Origin: Brevundimonas lenta
GTDB lineage: Bacteria > Pseudomonadota > Alphaproteobacteria > Caulobacterales > Caulobacteraceae
Direction of reading: 5' to 3'
NCBI RefSeq assembly: GCF_014196335.1
Contig: NZ_JACIDM010000003.1
Span: forward strand, 496,001-560,000
DNA: 64,000 nucleotides
A program made the translations under genes and the position numbers. The notes beneath the pieces were generated by a model that made no database searches, was not told the origin of the DNA, and saw only the letters and a list, made by a program, of their open reading frames with translations. Shown here in pieces: positions 39,744-47,546 of the stretch (position 1 is the first letter of the stretch; each line of letters opens with the position of its first letter).

Positions 39744-41633
39744 ATGTCATTTGTCGCGGGACTTGCGGCGCTCGCCGTTGTTGGCCCTGCCGTAAACGAC
39801 GCTGCGCCGGTCGTGACCCAGGCCGCAGCGGCTGCCCGGCCGCAGGATCTGTCGGGCCTTTCGCTGGAGGAGCTGGCGGCGATCGAGGTGACCTCGGTGT
39901 CCCGTCGCCCGGAGCAGCTGTCGCAAGCCGCCGCGGCCGTGTTCGTCATCACCCGCGACGACATCCGGCGGTCGGGAGCTGCGAGCCTGCCCGAGGTTCT
40001 GCGGCTCGCGCCCAACCTTCAGGTCCAGCGCGTCAACGCCGGCGACTATGCGATCAGCGCACGCGGCTTCAATTCGTTCGAAACGGCCAACAAGCTGCTC
40101 GTGCTGATCGACGGCCGCAGCATCTACACGACCCTCTTCTCCGGCGTGCTGTGGGACGCCCAGGGCGTCGTGCTGGAGGACATCGAACAGATCGAGGTGA
40201 TCAGCGGCCCCGGCGGCGCGCTTTACGGATCCAACGCCGTCAACGGGGTGATCAACATCACCACCCGGTCGGCGCGCAACACCGCCGGACCGGCGCTATC
40301 GGCCGGACTCGGGAACGACGACCGGACACTGACCCTGCGACAGGGCGGACAACTCGGCGACAGCGGCGCCTGGCGCCTGTTCGCGACGGGCTTCGACCGC
40401 AGCGCCAGCGAGTTCGAAACAGGCGGCAAGGCGGACGACGCCACCGCCGGCGTTCGGATCGGCGGCCGTGCGGACTGGGACACAAGTCTGGGCTCCTGGA
40501 GCGTTCAGGGCGACCTTTACGACCACCAGGTGCTGGGCGACGTCGTGCTTCAGGGCGGACACCTGCAGGGACGGTGGACGCGCGACCTCGGCGAGAACGG
40601 CCAGCTGATGGCCCAGACCTACTACGACCACACCGACCGGGTTTCGGCCGCCTCGAATGAGCGCGTCAGCACAATCGACCTCGCCGTTCAGCATGCCTTC
40701 GACAGCGGCTCGCACGCAGTGGTCTGGGGCGGCGGATATCGTTGGGTGGAGAACAGCCTGGTCAGCGCGCCGGGCAGCGGCGCCTTCCTGTCACCGGAGG
40801 AGCGGCGGATCACGCTCGGCAATCTGTTTATTCAGGATCAGATCTCCCTTTCCGCAGCGGTCACGCTCACGGTCGGCGTGAAGCTCGAGGACAGCAGCTT
40901 CACCGGCTTTGAAGTGCTGCCGAACGTCCGCCTGGCGTGGTCGCGCGAAGATGGCTCACTGGTCTGGGGCGCGATCTCCCGGGCCGCGCGGACGGCCAAC
41001 CGCATCGACCGCGACCTGACCCTTCCCGGGCTGCTGGTCGGCGGCGACTTCCAGTCGGAGCAGCTGACCGCCTACGAACTGGGCTATCGCTCACAGCCGA
41101 CGCCGAACCTGTCGTTCTCGATCTCGGCCTTCTACAACGACTACGACGATCTCAGGACCCTGCAGCCGGACGCCGCAACCTTCATTCCGCTCAGTTTCGG
41201 CAACGGCGGCGAGGGCCATACGTCCGGCGTCGAGGCTTGGGGCAGCTACCAGATCACGCCTCGCTGGCGGCTGGATTTCGGCGCGGCGACGCTGGACAAG
41301 GACTTCCGCGTAAAGGCCGACGCACTGGACCTCTCGAACCTCGCCTCGATCGGCGACGATCCGGGCTGGCAGGTTCTTCTGGGATCCAAATCCCAGCTGA
41401 CGGACAACCTGGAACTGGACGTCCGCCTGCGCGCCGTCGACGAACTGGATGTGTCACACCTCGACGGTTACGTCGAAGCCGACGTCCGGCTGGGCTGGCG
41501 TTTCGCTAACGGTTCGGAAATCGCGCTGACCGGCTCCAACCTGCTGGACGACTCCCGGCTGGAGACGGCCGATCCGACCCGCCGACGCGTACTGGGACGC
41601 AGCGTCTACGCCACCTACAGAGCAGGCTTCTAG
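39744..41633 (+). CDS. TonB-dependent outer-membrane receptor
   Basis: The 629 residues have an exported N-terminus and the plug domain: PEQLSQAAAAVFVITRDDIR, SLPEVLRLAPNLQVQR, VLIDGRSIYT, IEQIEVISGPGGALYGSNAV and NGVINITTRSA. A 22-strand-type barrel ends in R-S-V-Y-A-T-Y-R-A-G-F with a terminal aromatic residue. A short segment L-S-L-E-E-L-A-A-I-E-V-T-S-V near residue 38 resembles the TonB-box/plug start of this subgroup. A YfiR protein and a hybrid kinase follow within 3 bases, so the receptor may feed signalling rather than only uptake. Ligand unknown. Confidence 0.9.
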   Translation: MSFVAGLAALAVVGPAVNDAAPVVTQAAAAARPQDLSGLSLEELAAIEVTSVSRRPEQLSQAAAAVFVITRDDIRRSGAASLPEVLRLAPNLQVQRVNAGDYAISARGFNSFETANKLLVLIDGRSIYTTLFSGVLWDAQGVVLEDIEQIEVISGPGGALYGSNAVNGVINITTRSARNTAGPALSAGLGNDDRTLTLRQGGQLGDSGAWRLFATGFDRSASEFETGGKADDATAGVRIGGRADWDTSLGSWSVQGDLYDHQVLGDVVLQGGHLQGRWTRDLGENGQLMAQTYYDHTDRVSAASNERVSTIDLAVQHAFDSGSHAVVWGGGYRWVENSLVSAPGSGAFLSPEERRITLGNLFIQDQISLSAAVTLTVGVKLEDSSFTGFEVLPNVRLAWSREDGSLVWGAISRAARTANRIDRDLTLPGLLVGGDFQSEQLTAYELGYRSQPTPNLSFSISAFYNDYDDLRTLQPDAATFIPLSFGNGGEGHTSGVEAWGSYQITPRWRLDFGAATLDKDFRVKADALDLSNLASIGDDPGWQVLLGSKSQLTDNLELDVRLRAVDELDVSHLDGYVEADVRLGWRFANGSEIALTGSNLLDDSRLETADPTRRRVLGRSVYATYRAGF

Positions 41634-41635
41634 AC

Positions 41636-42160
41636 GTGTTCAGGCGGCTCGCCCTCACGCTTGCCGCACTCGCGCTGACGCTGATGGCGCCGGCGGGGCG
41701 AAGCCATGCCCAAAGCCTGGAGTATGCCGTCAAGGCCAACTACCTGGTCCGGTTCGCCGCCTTCGTCGAATGGCCGCCCACGGCCTTCGAGGCGAACAGC
41801 GCCCCATTGATCATTTGCGTGTCCGGCCGCGATCCGTTCGGCGAGACCCTCGATCAGGCGGCCGGGGGCCAGAGCGCACATGGCCGTCGCATCGGCGTGC
41901 GGCGACTGCCCGCCGGCGCCGCGATGACGGGATGCCACATCCTCTATGTCGGCGCGGGATCAGCGGCGGCGGCGAACAACCGGGCTGCGGTGTTGATCGT
42001 CACGGACTCCGCCGTCACGCAGCAGCGCGGCATGATCCACTTCGTGGTCGTCAGCAATCGGGTGCGGTTCCATATCGACAAGGCGGCGGCTACAAGCTCG
42101 GGACTTGGCATGAGTTCGCGCCTCTTGAACCTCGCCATCAGCGTCCGGGAGGGCGGCTGA
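41636..42160 (+). CDS. YfiR-family (DUF4154) periplasmic protein
   Basis: The 174 residues start from GTG with a signal peptide (RLALTLAALALTLMAPAGRSHAQ), then LEYAVKANYLVRFAAFVEWP, the signature opening of DUF4154. Later come LIICVSGRDPFG, CHILYVG and GMIHFVVVSNRVRFHID, and the end S-S-R-L-L-N-L-A, all typical of YfiR. In Pseudomonas, YfiR is a periplasmic repressor of a membrane signalling protein. Here the following gene is a membrane kinase, one base downstream, so YfiR probably controls that kinase. Two cysteines (Cys61-like and Cys101-like) could form the redox disulfide. Confidence 0.88.
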   Translation: MFRRLALTLAALALTLMAPAGRSHAQSLEYAVKANYLVRFAAFVEWPPTAFEANSAPLIICVSGRDPFGETLDQAAGGQSAHGRRIGVRRLPAGAAMTGCHILYVGAGSAAAANNRAAVLIVTDSAVTQQRGMIHFVVVSNRVRFHIDKAAATSSGLGMSSRLLNLAISVREGG

Positions 42161-42161
42161 C

Positions 42162-43943
42162 ATGGGCTGGCTGTCCACCGTCCGAGCGCGGGGCGTTCCG
42201 CTGGTGGCGATGATCTGCCTGGCGATCCTGCTGGTCGCCGGACTGCTCATCTCGATCTCCAACGAACGCGCCATGAAGGAAGAACTGGCGCGCGAGGCCG
42301 GCGCCCAGGCCGACCTTCTGGCTTCCGCCGTCAGCGGGGCCCTCGCCTTTGACGACCGGCAGGCCGCCCAGGACTACGTCAACGCCGTGCAGGTGAACCC
42401 CAGCGTTCTGGCGGCCGCCATCTATGACGAGAACAACCGGCTGGTCGCCGGCTACGCCCGTCCGGGCGAGGTGATCCGTCCGGTCGTCGAGCCGCGCGGG
42501 ACGACCACCCTGTTCCAGGACGGCAAGCTGTACGTCGACCGCCCCGTCGTGGAGGGCGGCCAGCGCCTCGGTACGGCTCGTCTGCGACTGATGGATACGC
42601 CGGCCAGCCAGCGCCTGTCGCGTTACGCCGGGATGATGCTGGTGCTCGCGCTCGCGGCCCTGCTGATCGCGGTGCTGACCCTGACGCAGAGCGCGCTCAG
42701 GGTCGCCAACCGTGCGCTGACGGCGCGGGCCGCCGAACTCGCCAGCGCCAACGATCGTCTGCAGGAGCAGATGGTGGAGCGCGAGAGGGCCGAAGAGGCG
42801 CTGCGGCAAAGCCAGAAGATGGAGGCGATCGGGCGACTGACAGGTGGCGTGGCGCACGACTTCAACAATCTGCTGATGGTCGTCTCCAGCGCCATCGACC
42901 TGCTCCAGCGCAGCGCCGATCCTGCGCGCCGGCAGGCGCTGATGGACGGGATGCGTCAGGCGGTCGACCGCGGCTCGGGCCTGACCCGTCAGTTGCTCGC
43001 CTTCTCGCGTCAGACTCCGCTGCGGACCGCCGTCATCGACGTCGGCGACCAGGTCGAGGGCATGCGGATCCTGCTGGAGCGATCCCTGCGCGAGGACATC
43101 GCCGTCGATATCGAGGTGCGCCGACCGCTCCGGCCGATCGAGGTCGACGTGGGCGAGCTCGAACTCGCGATCCTGAACCTGGCCGTCAACGCGCGGGACG
43201 CCATGCCCGAGGGCGGGCGCCTGGTCATCACCGTGGAGATGCAGGGCGAGGGCCCGACGGAAGCGGTGCGGATTTCGGTCGCGGATACCGGCTCGGGCAT
43301 TCCGGAAGCCTTGCTGCCCCGCGTCTTCGAACCCTTCTTCACGACCAAGGAAGTCGGCAAGGGCACCGGCCTGGGCCTGAGCCAGGTCTACGGCTTCGCG
43401 CGCTCGTCAGGCGGCGAGGTGCATGTCGGATCGACGCACGGCGAGGGTGCGACCTTCATCCTGTCCCTGCCCGTCACCGACAAGACCGTCAGCGGCGCAC
43501 CCGTCCGGGCCACGTATTCGCAGCCGGCCGGCGAAGGCCGCGTGCTGCTGGTCGAGGACGACGAGAGCGTGGCCGAAGGCGTCGGTCATATGCTGTCCGA
43601 GCTGGGCTATACCCACGTGCGGGCGAGCACCGGCGAGGAGGCGCTACGGGTCTTCCACGCCGATCCGGCGTTCGATCTGGTGCTGTCCGACATGGTCATG
43701 CCGGGGACGATGAACGGTCTGGCCCTGGCGACCGAGCTTCGCGCGATAGCGCCCGACCTGCCCGTGATCCTGTCGACGGGATTCAGCGACGCCGCGGCGA
43801 CCGCGAGCCGGGCGGGTTTCACCCTGCTGAGCAAGCCCTATGGTCTGTCCGACCTTGCGGCGACGCTTGCGGCTGCCCTGCCCGGTGACGATCACCGGAA
43901 CGTGACGGAACCTCCGGGCTCGCCGGGCGGTCCACAAGCTTAG
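42162..43943 (+). CDS. Membrane hybrid histidine kinase with CHASE8-like sensor and receiver
   Basis: The 593-residue inner-membrane kinase has helices at about 12-33 and 155-178 enclosing a periplasmic sensor (LLASAVSGALAFDDRQAAQD, AAIYDENNRLVAGY), the pattern of CHASE8 sensors found with YfiN-type proteins. HAMP-like and coiled-coil segments precede HisKA GGVAHDFNNLLM (His232) and HATPase motifs (NLAVNARDAM, DTGSGI, GTGLGLSQVYGF). The C-terminal receiver has VLLVEDDESV and LVLSDMVMPGTMNG. It lies one base after YfiR, its likely repressor, and 14 bases before the twin-CX3C protein. Confidence 0.88.
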   Translation: MGWLSTVRARGVPLVAMICLAILLVAGLLISISNERAMKEELAREAGAQADLLASAVSGALAFDDRQAAQDYVNAVQVNPSVLAAAIYDENNRLVAGYARPGEVIRPVVEPRGTTTLFQDGKLYVDRPVVEGGQRLGTARLRLMDTPASQRLSRYAGMMLVLALAALLIAVLTLTQSALRVANRALTARAAELASANDRLQEQMVERERAEEALRQSQKMEAIGRLTGGVAHDFNNLLMVVSSAIDLLQRSADPARRQALMDGMRQAVDRGSGLTRQLLAFSRQTPLRTAVIDVGDQVEGMRILLERSLREDIAVDIEVRRPLRPIEVDVGELELAILNLAVNARDAMPEGGRLVITVEMQGEGPTEAVRISVADTGSGIPEALLPRVFEPFFTTKEVGKGTGLGLSQVYGFARSSGGEVHVGSTHGEGATFILSLPVTDKTVSGAPVRATYSQPAGEGRVLLVEDDESVAEGVGHMLSELGYTHVRASTGEEALRVFHADPAFDLVLSDMVMPGTMNGLALATELRAIAPDLPVILSTGFSDAAATASRAGFTLLSKPYGLSDLAATLAAALPGDDHRNVTEPPGSPGGPQA

Positions 43944-43957
43944 CTGGGGAGTCCTTC

Positions 43958-44230
43958 ATGACCGGAAGAGTGTTTGTATTCGCCGCGGCCTTCGCCGTAG
44001 CCAGTCTGGTGAACGTCACCGCCCACAACGGCGCGACGCCGGTCACGGCGATGACCCGGGTCGCCGCCAACCCGACCTGCGTGGCCGCCTGCCAGGCCGC
44101 TTTCAACGCCGAGGACCAGCGTTGTCGGCAAATGGACCTGCAGGGCGGATGGCGGGGCGCGGTCTATACGCCGTGCATCAGCTACGCTCGCTACGTCTTC
44201 AACAACTGCGTCGCAGCCTGCCCGGCCTGA
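43958..44230 (+). CDS. Small exported six-cysteine (twin CX3C) protein
   Basis: The 90 residues begin with a signal peptide (VFVFAAAFAVASLVNVTA). The mature part has six cysteines in a symmetrical array: C-x3-C, ten residues, C, sixteen residues, C, ten residues, C-x3-C, with both CX3C being C-V-A-A-C. This predicts two helices clamped by disulfides, as in CHCH/small-Tim hairpins, but in the periplasm. GGGGAG precedes the ATG. It follows the kinase gene by 14 bases and so belongs to the receptor-YfiR-kinase operon. I know of no assigned function. Confidence 0.72.
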   Translation: MTGRVFVFAAAFAVASLVNVTAHNGATPVTAMTRVAANPTCVAACQAAFNAEDQRCRQMDLQGGWRGAVYTPCISYARYVFNNCVAACPA

Positions 44231-44236
44231 GGCGGC

Positions 44237-44701
44237 TCAGGCGTCCTGCACCTTCGCCCGCGCCTGCTTGAGCCGGGCGGTAAGACGGTCGCGTTCGCGG
44301 TCGTGGGCTTTCGTCATCGCGTTGAGTTCAGCGGCGATGCGCTGCGCTTCGGCCTCAAGGTCGGCGCGGGCCTCGGCCTGCGTTTGATCGAGGTCGTGCA
44401 GTTCAGCTTCGAGGGCGCGGACCTTTTCGCGAGCGGCGTGCGACGGGCCGGCCTTCTTCTTTGGCGACGGTCGGCGTGAGACCTTGTCGATGTCGATCGC
44501 GACGCCGCGCTCGATGACCTGTCCGGGATCGGCCAGGGCGGCGTCGTAGTCGGGGCCTTCTTCGAGTTCGTGCGCCAGGCCGTCGGTGAAGATGTCTCGC
44601 TTGATCCCCCAGGCCGCCAGCGCCTTCGGGCGCGAGCCGGCGGCGACTGTGAAGGCGTGAAAGCCGTCCGACCAGGTGAAGACCTTCAAGCGGGGAGCCA
44701 T
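44237..44701 (-). CDS. Coiled-coil protein of unknown function
   Basis: The 154 residues have a short N-terminal domain (RLKVFTWSDGFHAFTVAAGS, R-P-K-A-L-A-A-W-G-I-K-R-D-I-F) common to small proteins of Caulobacterales and Sphingomonadales. A basic linker RRPSPKKKAGPSH and a long charged coiled coil (about 95-150) follow. ATG at 44701 is preferred because homologous proteins, as I recall them, begin near this point; a longer start at 44743 lies in what looks like promoter DNA. Divergent from the DNA methyltransferase, convergent with the six-cysteine gene. The KKK linker could bind nucleic acid; that is inference. Confidence 0.6.
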   Translation of the reverse strand: MAPRLKVFTWSDGFHAFTVAAGSRPKALAAWGIKRDIFTDGLAHELEEGPDYDAALADPGQVIERGVAIDIDKVSRRPSPKKKAGPSHAAREKVRALEAELHDLDQTQAEARADLEAEAQRIAAELNAMTKAHDRERDRLTARLKQARAKVQDA

Positions 44702-44735
44702 GGCGGGCAAGCGGACGACGCGCCGATCCGTTCCG

Positions 44736-44786
44736 CCATGCATGGACTTGGACGGCGCCAGGCCTCAGCCTTCGACCATGGTCGAA
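44736..44786. promoter_or_regulatory. Two palindromes in the divergent promoter of the methyltransferase
   Basis: CCATGCATGG (44736-44745) and TTCGACCATGGTCGAA (44771-44786, a perfect 16-bp palindrome) lie in the 113 bases between the divergent coiled-coil and methyltransferase genes. The larger one ends 28 bases before the methyltransferase start. They are candidate operators. Confidence 0.45.
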
Positions 44787-44814
44787 TCGCAGCCCGCAAG
44801 CCTCCGGACGCTCC

Positions 44815-45954
44815 ATGCCTGAGGCCTATGAGTTCTTCGCCGGGGGCGGAATGGTGCGCGCCGGGCTGGGCGAAAACTGGCGCTGCCGGTTCGCGAACGA
44901 CATCGATCGCAAGAAGGCCGCGGCATACCGTGAGAACTGGGGCGACGAGGAGCTGTTCGTCGGCGACATCGCCGCGCTGACACCCGGAGATCTGCCGGGC
45001 GAGGCGGACCTGATGTGGGGCTCGTTCCCGTGTCAGGACCTGTCGCTGGCCGGCGCCGGAGCGGGCCTCGGCGGGACGCGCTCGGGGACGTTCCACGCCT
45101 TCTGGGATCTGGCGCGGGGACTGGCGGAAGTGCGTCGGGCGCCGCGGATCGTGGCCATCGAGAACGTCTGCGGCGCGCTGACGTCGAGGGGCGGACGCGA
45201 CTTCGAGATCCTGTGCCGGACCTGGGCCGACGCCGGCTACGCGTTCGGCGCGCTGGTCATCAACGCCGACCGGTTCGTGCCGCAGTCGCGACCGCGGCTG
45301 TTCGTGATCGGGGTGCGGGGAGATGTTCCGATCGATCCCGACCTGATCGCGCCGGGGCCGGAGGAGCCGTTCCACCCGATCGCCTTGCGTCGGGCCGCTG
45401 AGCGGCTGCCGGAGGATCTCAGGGCGAAGATGGTCTGGTGGCGGGTGCCGACGCCCGTCGCAGCGGTGACGGAACTGGCTGCCCTGACCGAGCGCGATTC
45501 GACGGGAATCCGCTGGCATAGCGCGGCGCAGACGGCGCGGGTGCTGGGGCTGATGTCGCCGGTCAACCGGGCCAAGGTCGAGGCGGCGCGCCGGGCGGGC
45601 GGACGGCAGGTCGGGGCGCTGTTCCGGCGGACTCGCCAGGACGGCGAAGGCCGCAAGGTGCAGCGGGCCGAGGTGCGTTTCGACATGGCGGGCTGCCTGC
45701 GGACCCCCGGCGGCGGGTCCAGCCGGCAGGCGCTGCTGGTGATCGAGAACGGCGCCGTCCGCTCCCGGTTGATGACCGCGCGGGAGACCGCGCGGCTGAT
45801 GGGATTGCCGGACAGCTATCGCCTGCCGGCGTCCTACAGCGCGGCCTGCCATCTGACCGGAGACGGCGTGGCGGTGCCCGTGGTGCGGCATCTGGCGAGG
45901 TGGTTGTTCGAGCCGCTGCTGGCGGGTGGCGAGAGCGCCAGACGGGCCGCCTGA
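44815..45954 (+). CDS. DNA (cytosine-5)-methyltransferase, orphan
   Basis: Methylates cytosine in DNA using S-adenosylmethionine. The 379 residues show the ordered motifs: I (EFFAGGGMVRAGL), IV with the catalytic cysteine (GSFPCQDLSLAG, Cys73), VI (AIENVCGAL), VIII (QSRPRLFVIG) and IX/X near the C-terminus (R-L-M-G-L-P-D-S-Y, H-L-T-G-D-G-V-A-V-P-V-V). The target-recognition region is between about 210 and 310. No restriction endonuclease or Vsr repair gene is adjacent, so it is probably a solitary, regulatory or protective enzyme. Solitary m5C enzymes are known in Caulobacterales. The target site cannot be read from sequence. Confidence 0.92.
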   Translation: MPEAYEFFAGGGMVRAGLGENWRCRFANDIDRKKAAAYRENWGDEELFVGDIAALTPGDLPGEADLMWGSFPCQDLSLAGAGAGLGGTRSGTFHAFWDLARGLAEVRRAPRIVAIENVCGALTSRGGRDFEILCRTWADAGYAFGALVINADRFVPQSRPRLFVIGVRGDVPIDPDLIAPGPEEPFHPIALRRAAERLPEDLRAKMVWWRVPTPVAAVTELAALTERDSTGIRWHSAAQTARVLGLMSPVNRAKVEAARRAGGRQVGALFRRTRQDGEGRKVQRAEVRFDMAGCLRTPGGGSSRQALLVIENGAVRSRLMTARETARLMGLPDSYRLPASYSAACHLTGDGVAVPVVRHLARWLFEPLLAGGESARRAA

Positions 45955-46033
45955 GCGACTGTCCCTGATATCGGACTTGCCAAGAGCGCAGAGGCGCGCA
46001 TCATGGTGAATTGATGATCTGGGGAGGTCTTCA

Positions 46034-46468
46034 ATGAGAACAATCCTGCTTGCTCTTGCCGCCCTCGGAGCGGCGGCGTCGTCGGTTCACGCCGAGGACT
46101 GGAACTCGTTTTCGCGCAGCACGAACAACGTCTTCATGGCGGACGTCGACGCGATCGGGTCGGTCGACGGCATGACGACGATCATAGTCGCCACGGTTCC
46201 GCTGCGGGGGGACGCCGACGACTTCAGTCACTCGATCGAGACGTACGAACTGGACTGCGGCGCCCGCAAATGGCGGACGACCGGGATCGTCGAGTACGGC
46301 CCCGACGGCGCCGAACTGGACCGGTTCCCGGAGGCCAATCCGGGCTGGGAGCCGGTACGCAGCGGCACCGTGCCCGAGCACCTGAAGGCGATCGCCTGCG
46401 ACGGCGCGCGCGCCGAGCCGCCGACGTTCACCTCGATCAAGGCCTGGGTCGAAGCTGGTCGACCCTGA
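46034..46468 (+). CDS. Exported protein with surface-adhesin-E-like domain
   Basis: The 144 residues have a signal peptide (MRTILLALAALGAAASSVHA). The compact beta-rich domain includes IETYELDCGARKWRTTGIVE, E-Y-G-P-D-G-A-E-L and a second cysteine in LKAIACDGARA, probably forming a disulfide. The pattern of aromatic and cysteine residues resembles the small surface-adhesin E domain, though similarity is modest. GGGGAGG lies 6 bases before the ATG. Single gene between the methyltransferase and the convergent glutaminase. Confidence 0.6.
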   Translation: MRTILLALAALGAAASSVHAEDWNSFSRSTNNVFMADVDAIGSVDGMTTIIVATVPLRGDADDFSHSIETYELDCGARKWRTTGIVEYGPDGAELDRFPEANPGWEPVRSGTVPEHLKAIACDGARAEPPTFTSIKAWVEAGRP

Positions 46469-46476
46469 CCTGAGCC

Positions 46477-47514
46477 TCAGCCGAACTGGGCGTACGGGTT
46501 GGCGTGCAGGGCGTTGACGATGTCAATGATCGCCCGCTGTCCGCGCACGCTGTTGCCCGCTTCGTCCAGCGGCGGCGCGAAGGTGCCGATGCCGAACTTG
46601 CCCGGGGCCACGGCCATAAGGCCGCCGCCGACGCCGCTCTTGGCCGGCAGGCCAGTCTTGAACAGCCATTTGCCGCTGTCGTCGTAGAGACCGGCGGTGG
46701 CCATGACCGCGAGAATGCCCGGCACCAGTGAGGAGTCGATCACCTGCTTCCCGGTCACCGGGTTGCGGCCGCCGAAGGCAAGGGTCGCGCCCATGACCGC
46801 CAGGTCCCGGGCCGTGACATTGATCGAACAGCCCCGGGTGTAGAGCTCGGTCGCCACCGCCGGATCCATCGCGAAGCGATCATAGGCCGACATCAGCGAA
46901 CCGATGGCGCGGTTGCGCTGATTGGTGGCGGCTTCGGACTGGTAGACGGGCTGGTTGACCTCCAACTGGCGGCCGGCGAAGTCGCTGTGGATGCCGATGA
47001 TCTTGGCCCAGATCTGGTCCGGATCGGTGCCCTGGATGTTGCCGACCGTGGCGATGGCTCCTGGATTGACGAGGGGGTTCATCTCCTTGCCGCGGTACTG
47101 CTCGACCGCCTCGATGGAGTTGAAGACCTGGCCGGTGGCGTCGACGCCGACGCTGTCGATGATCCGTTGCTGGCCGGATTCCTTCATCACCAGGGCCATG
47201 TTGAAGACTTTGGAGATCGACTGGATGGAGAACGGTTGTTCGACGTCGCCGGCCGAGTGGATCTGGCCGTCGGCGCCGACCAGGGCGATGCCGAAGTAGG
47301 TTGAGGGCACCTCGGCCAGGGCCGGGATGTAGTCGGCGTTCTTGCCCTCGGTGAGGGGCAGGTACTGGTGGTAAGCCGCGTTGATGGCGGCATCGACGTT
47401 CGACTGGGGAAGCGCTCGGGCGGCGGCCGGGACCGCGGCGCCGAGGCCTGCGGTCAGGGCTCCGGCGCTCATCAGTCCCAGGGCGGAGCGGCGGTTGGCG
47501 TTGATCTCTCTCAT
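46477..47514 (-). CDS. glsA: Glutaminase A, exported by a Tat-like signal
   Basis: Hydrolyses glutamine to glutamate and ammonia. The 345-residue serine-dependent enzyme has the beta-lactamase-like catalytic pair in FSIQSISKVF (S-x-x-K), then E-M-N-P-L-V-N-P-G-A-I, S-E-A-A-T-N-Q-R-N-R-A, Y-T-R-G-C-S-I-N-V-T and L-P-A-K-S-G-V-G-G-G, all glutaminase signatures. The N-terminus NRRSALGLMSAGALTAG followed by A-A-A-R-A is a twin-arginine-type signal, so the enzyme should work in the periplasm. Most GlsA enzymes are cytoplasmic, which makes this unusual. It is the last gene of a four-gene operon with two porins and an amidohydrolase. Confidence 0.9.
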   Translation of the reverse strand: MREINANRRSALGLMSAGALTAGLGAAVPAAARALPQSNVDAAINAAYHQYLPLTEGKNADYIPALAEVPSTYFGIALVGADGQIHSAGDVEQPFSIQSISKVFNMALVMKESGQQRIIDSVGVDATGQVFNSIEAVEQYRGKEMNPLVNPGAIATVGNIQGTDPDQIWAKIIGIHSDFAGRQLEVNQPVYQSEAATNQRNRAIGSLMSAYDRFAMDPAVATELYTRGCSINVTARDLAVMGATLAFGGRNPVTGKQVIDSSLVPGILAVMATAGLYDDSGKWLFKTGLPAKSGVGGGLMAVAPGKFGIGTFAPPLDEAGNSVRGQRAIIDIVNALHANPYAQFG

Positions 47515-47546
47515 CGTAGTTGTCCCATTTTCAGCCCCGGTCGGGG

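Noticed and set aside
44815..45954. A restriction-modification system around the cytosine methyltransferase
   Set aside because: Neither neighbour resembles an endonuclease, Vsr or controller protein; the enzyme is best called solitary.
46270..46473. A short plus-strand frame inside the adhesin-like gene
   Set aside because: It is a frame shadow with no ribosome site, fully inside a gene with a signal peptide and a strong ribosome site.
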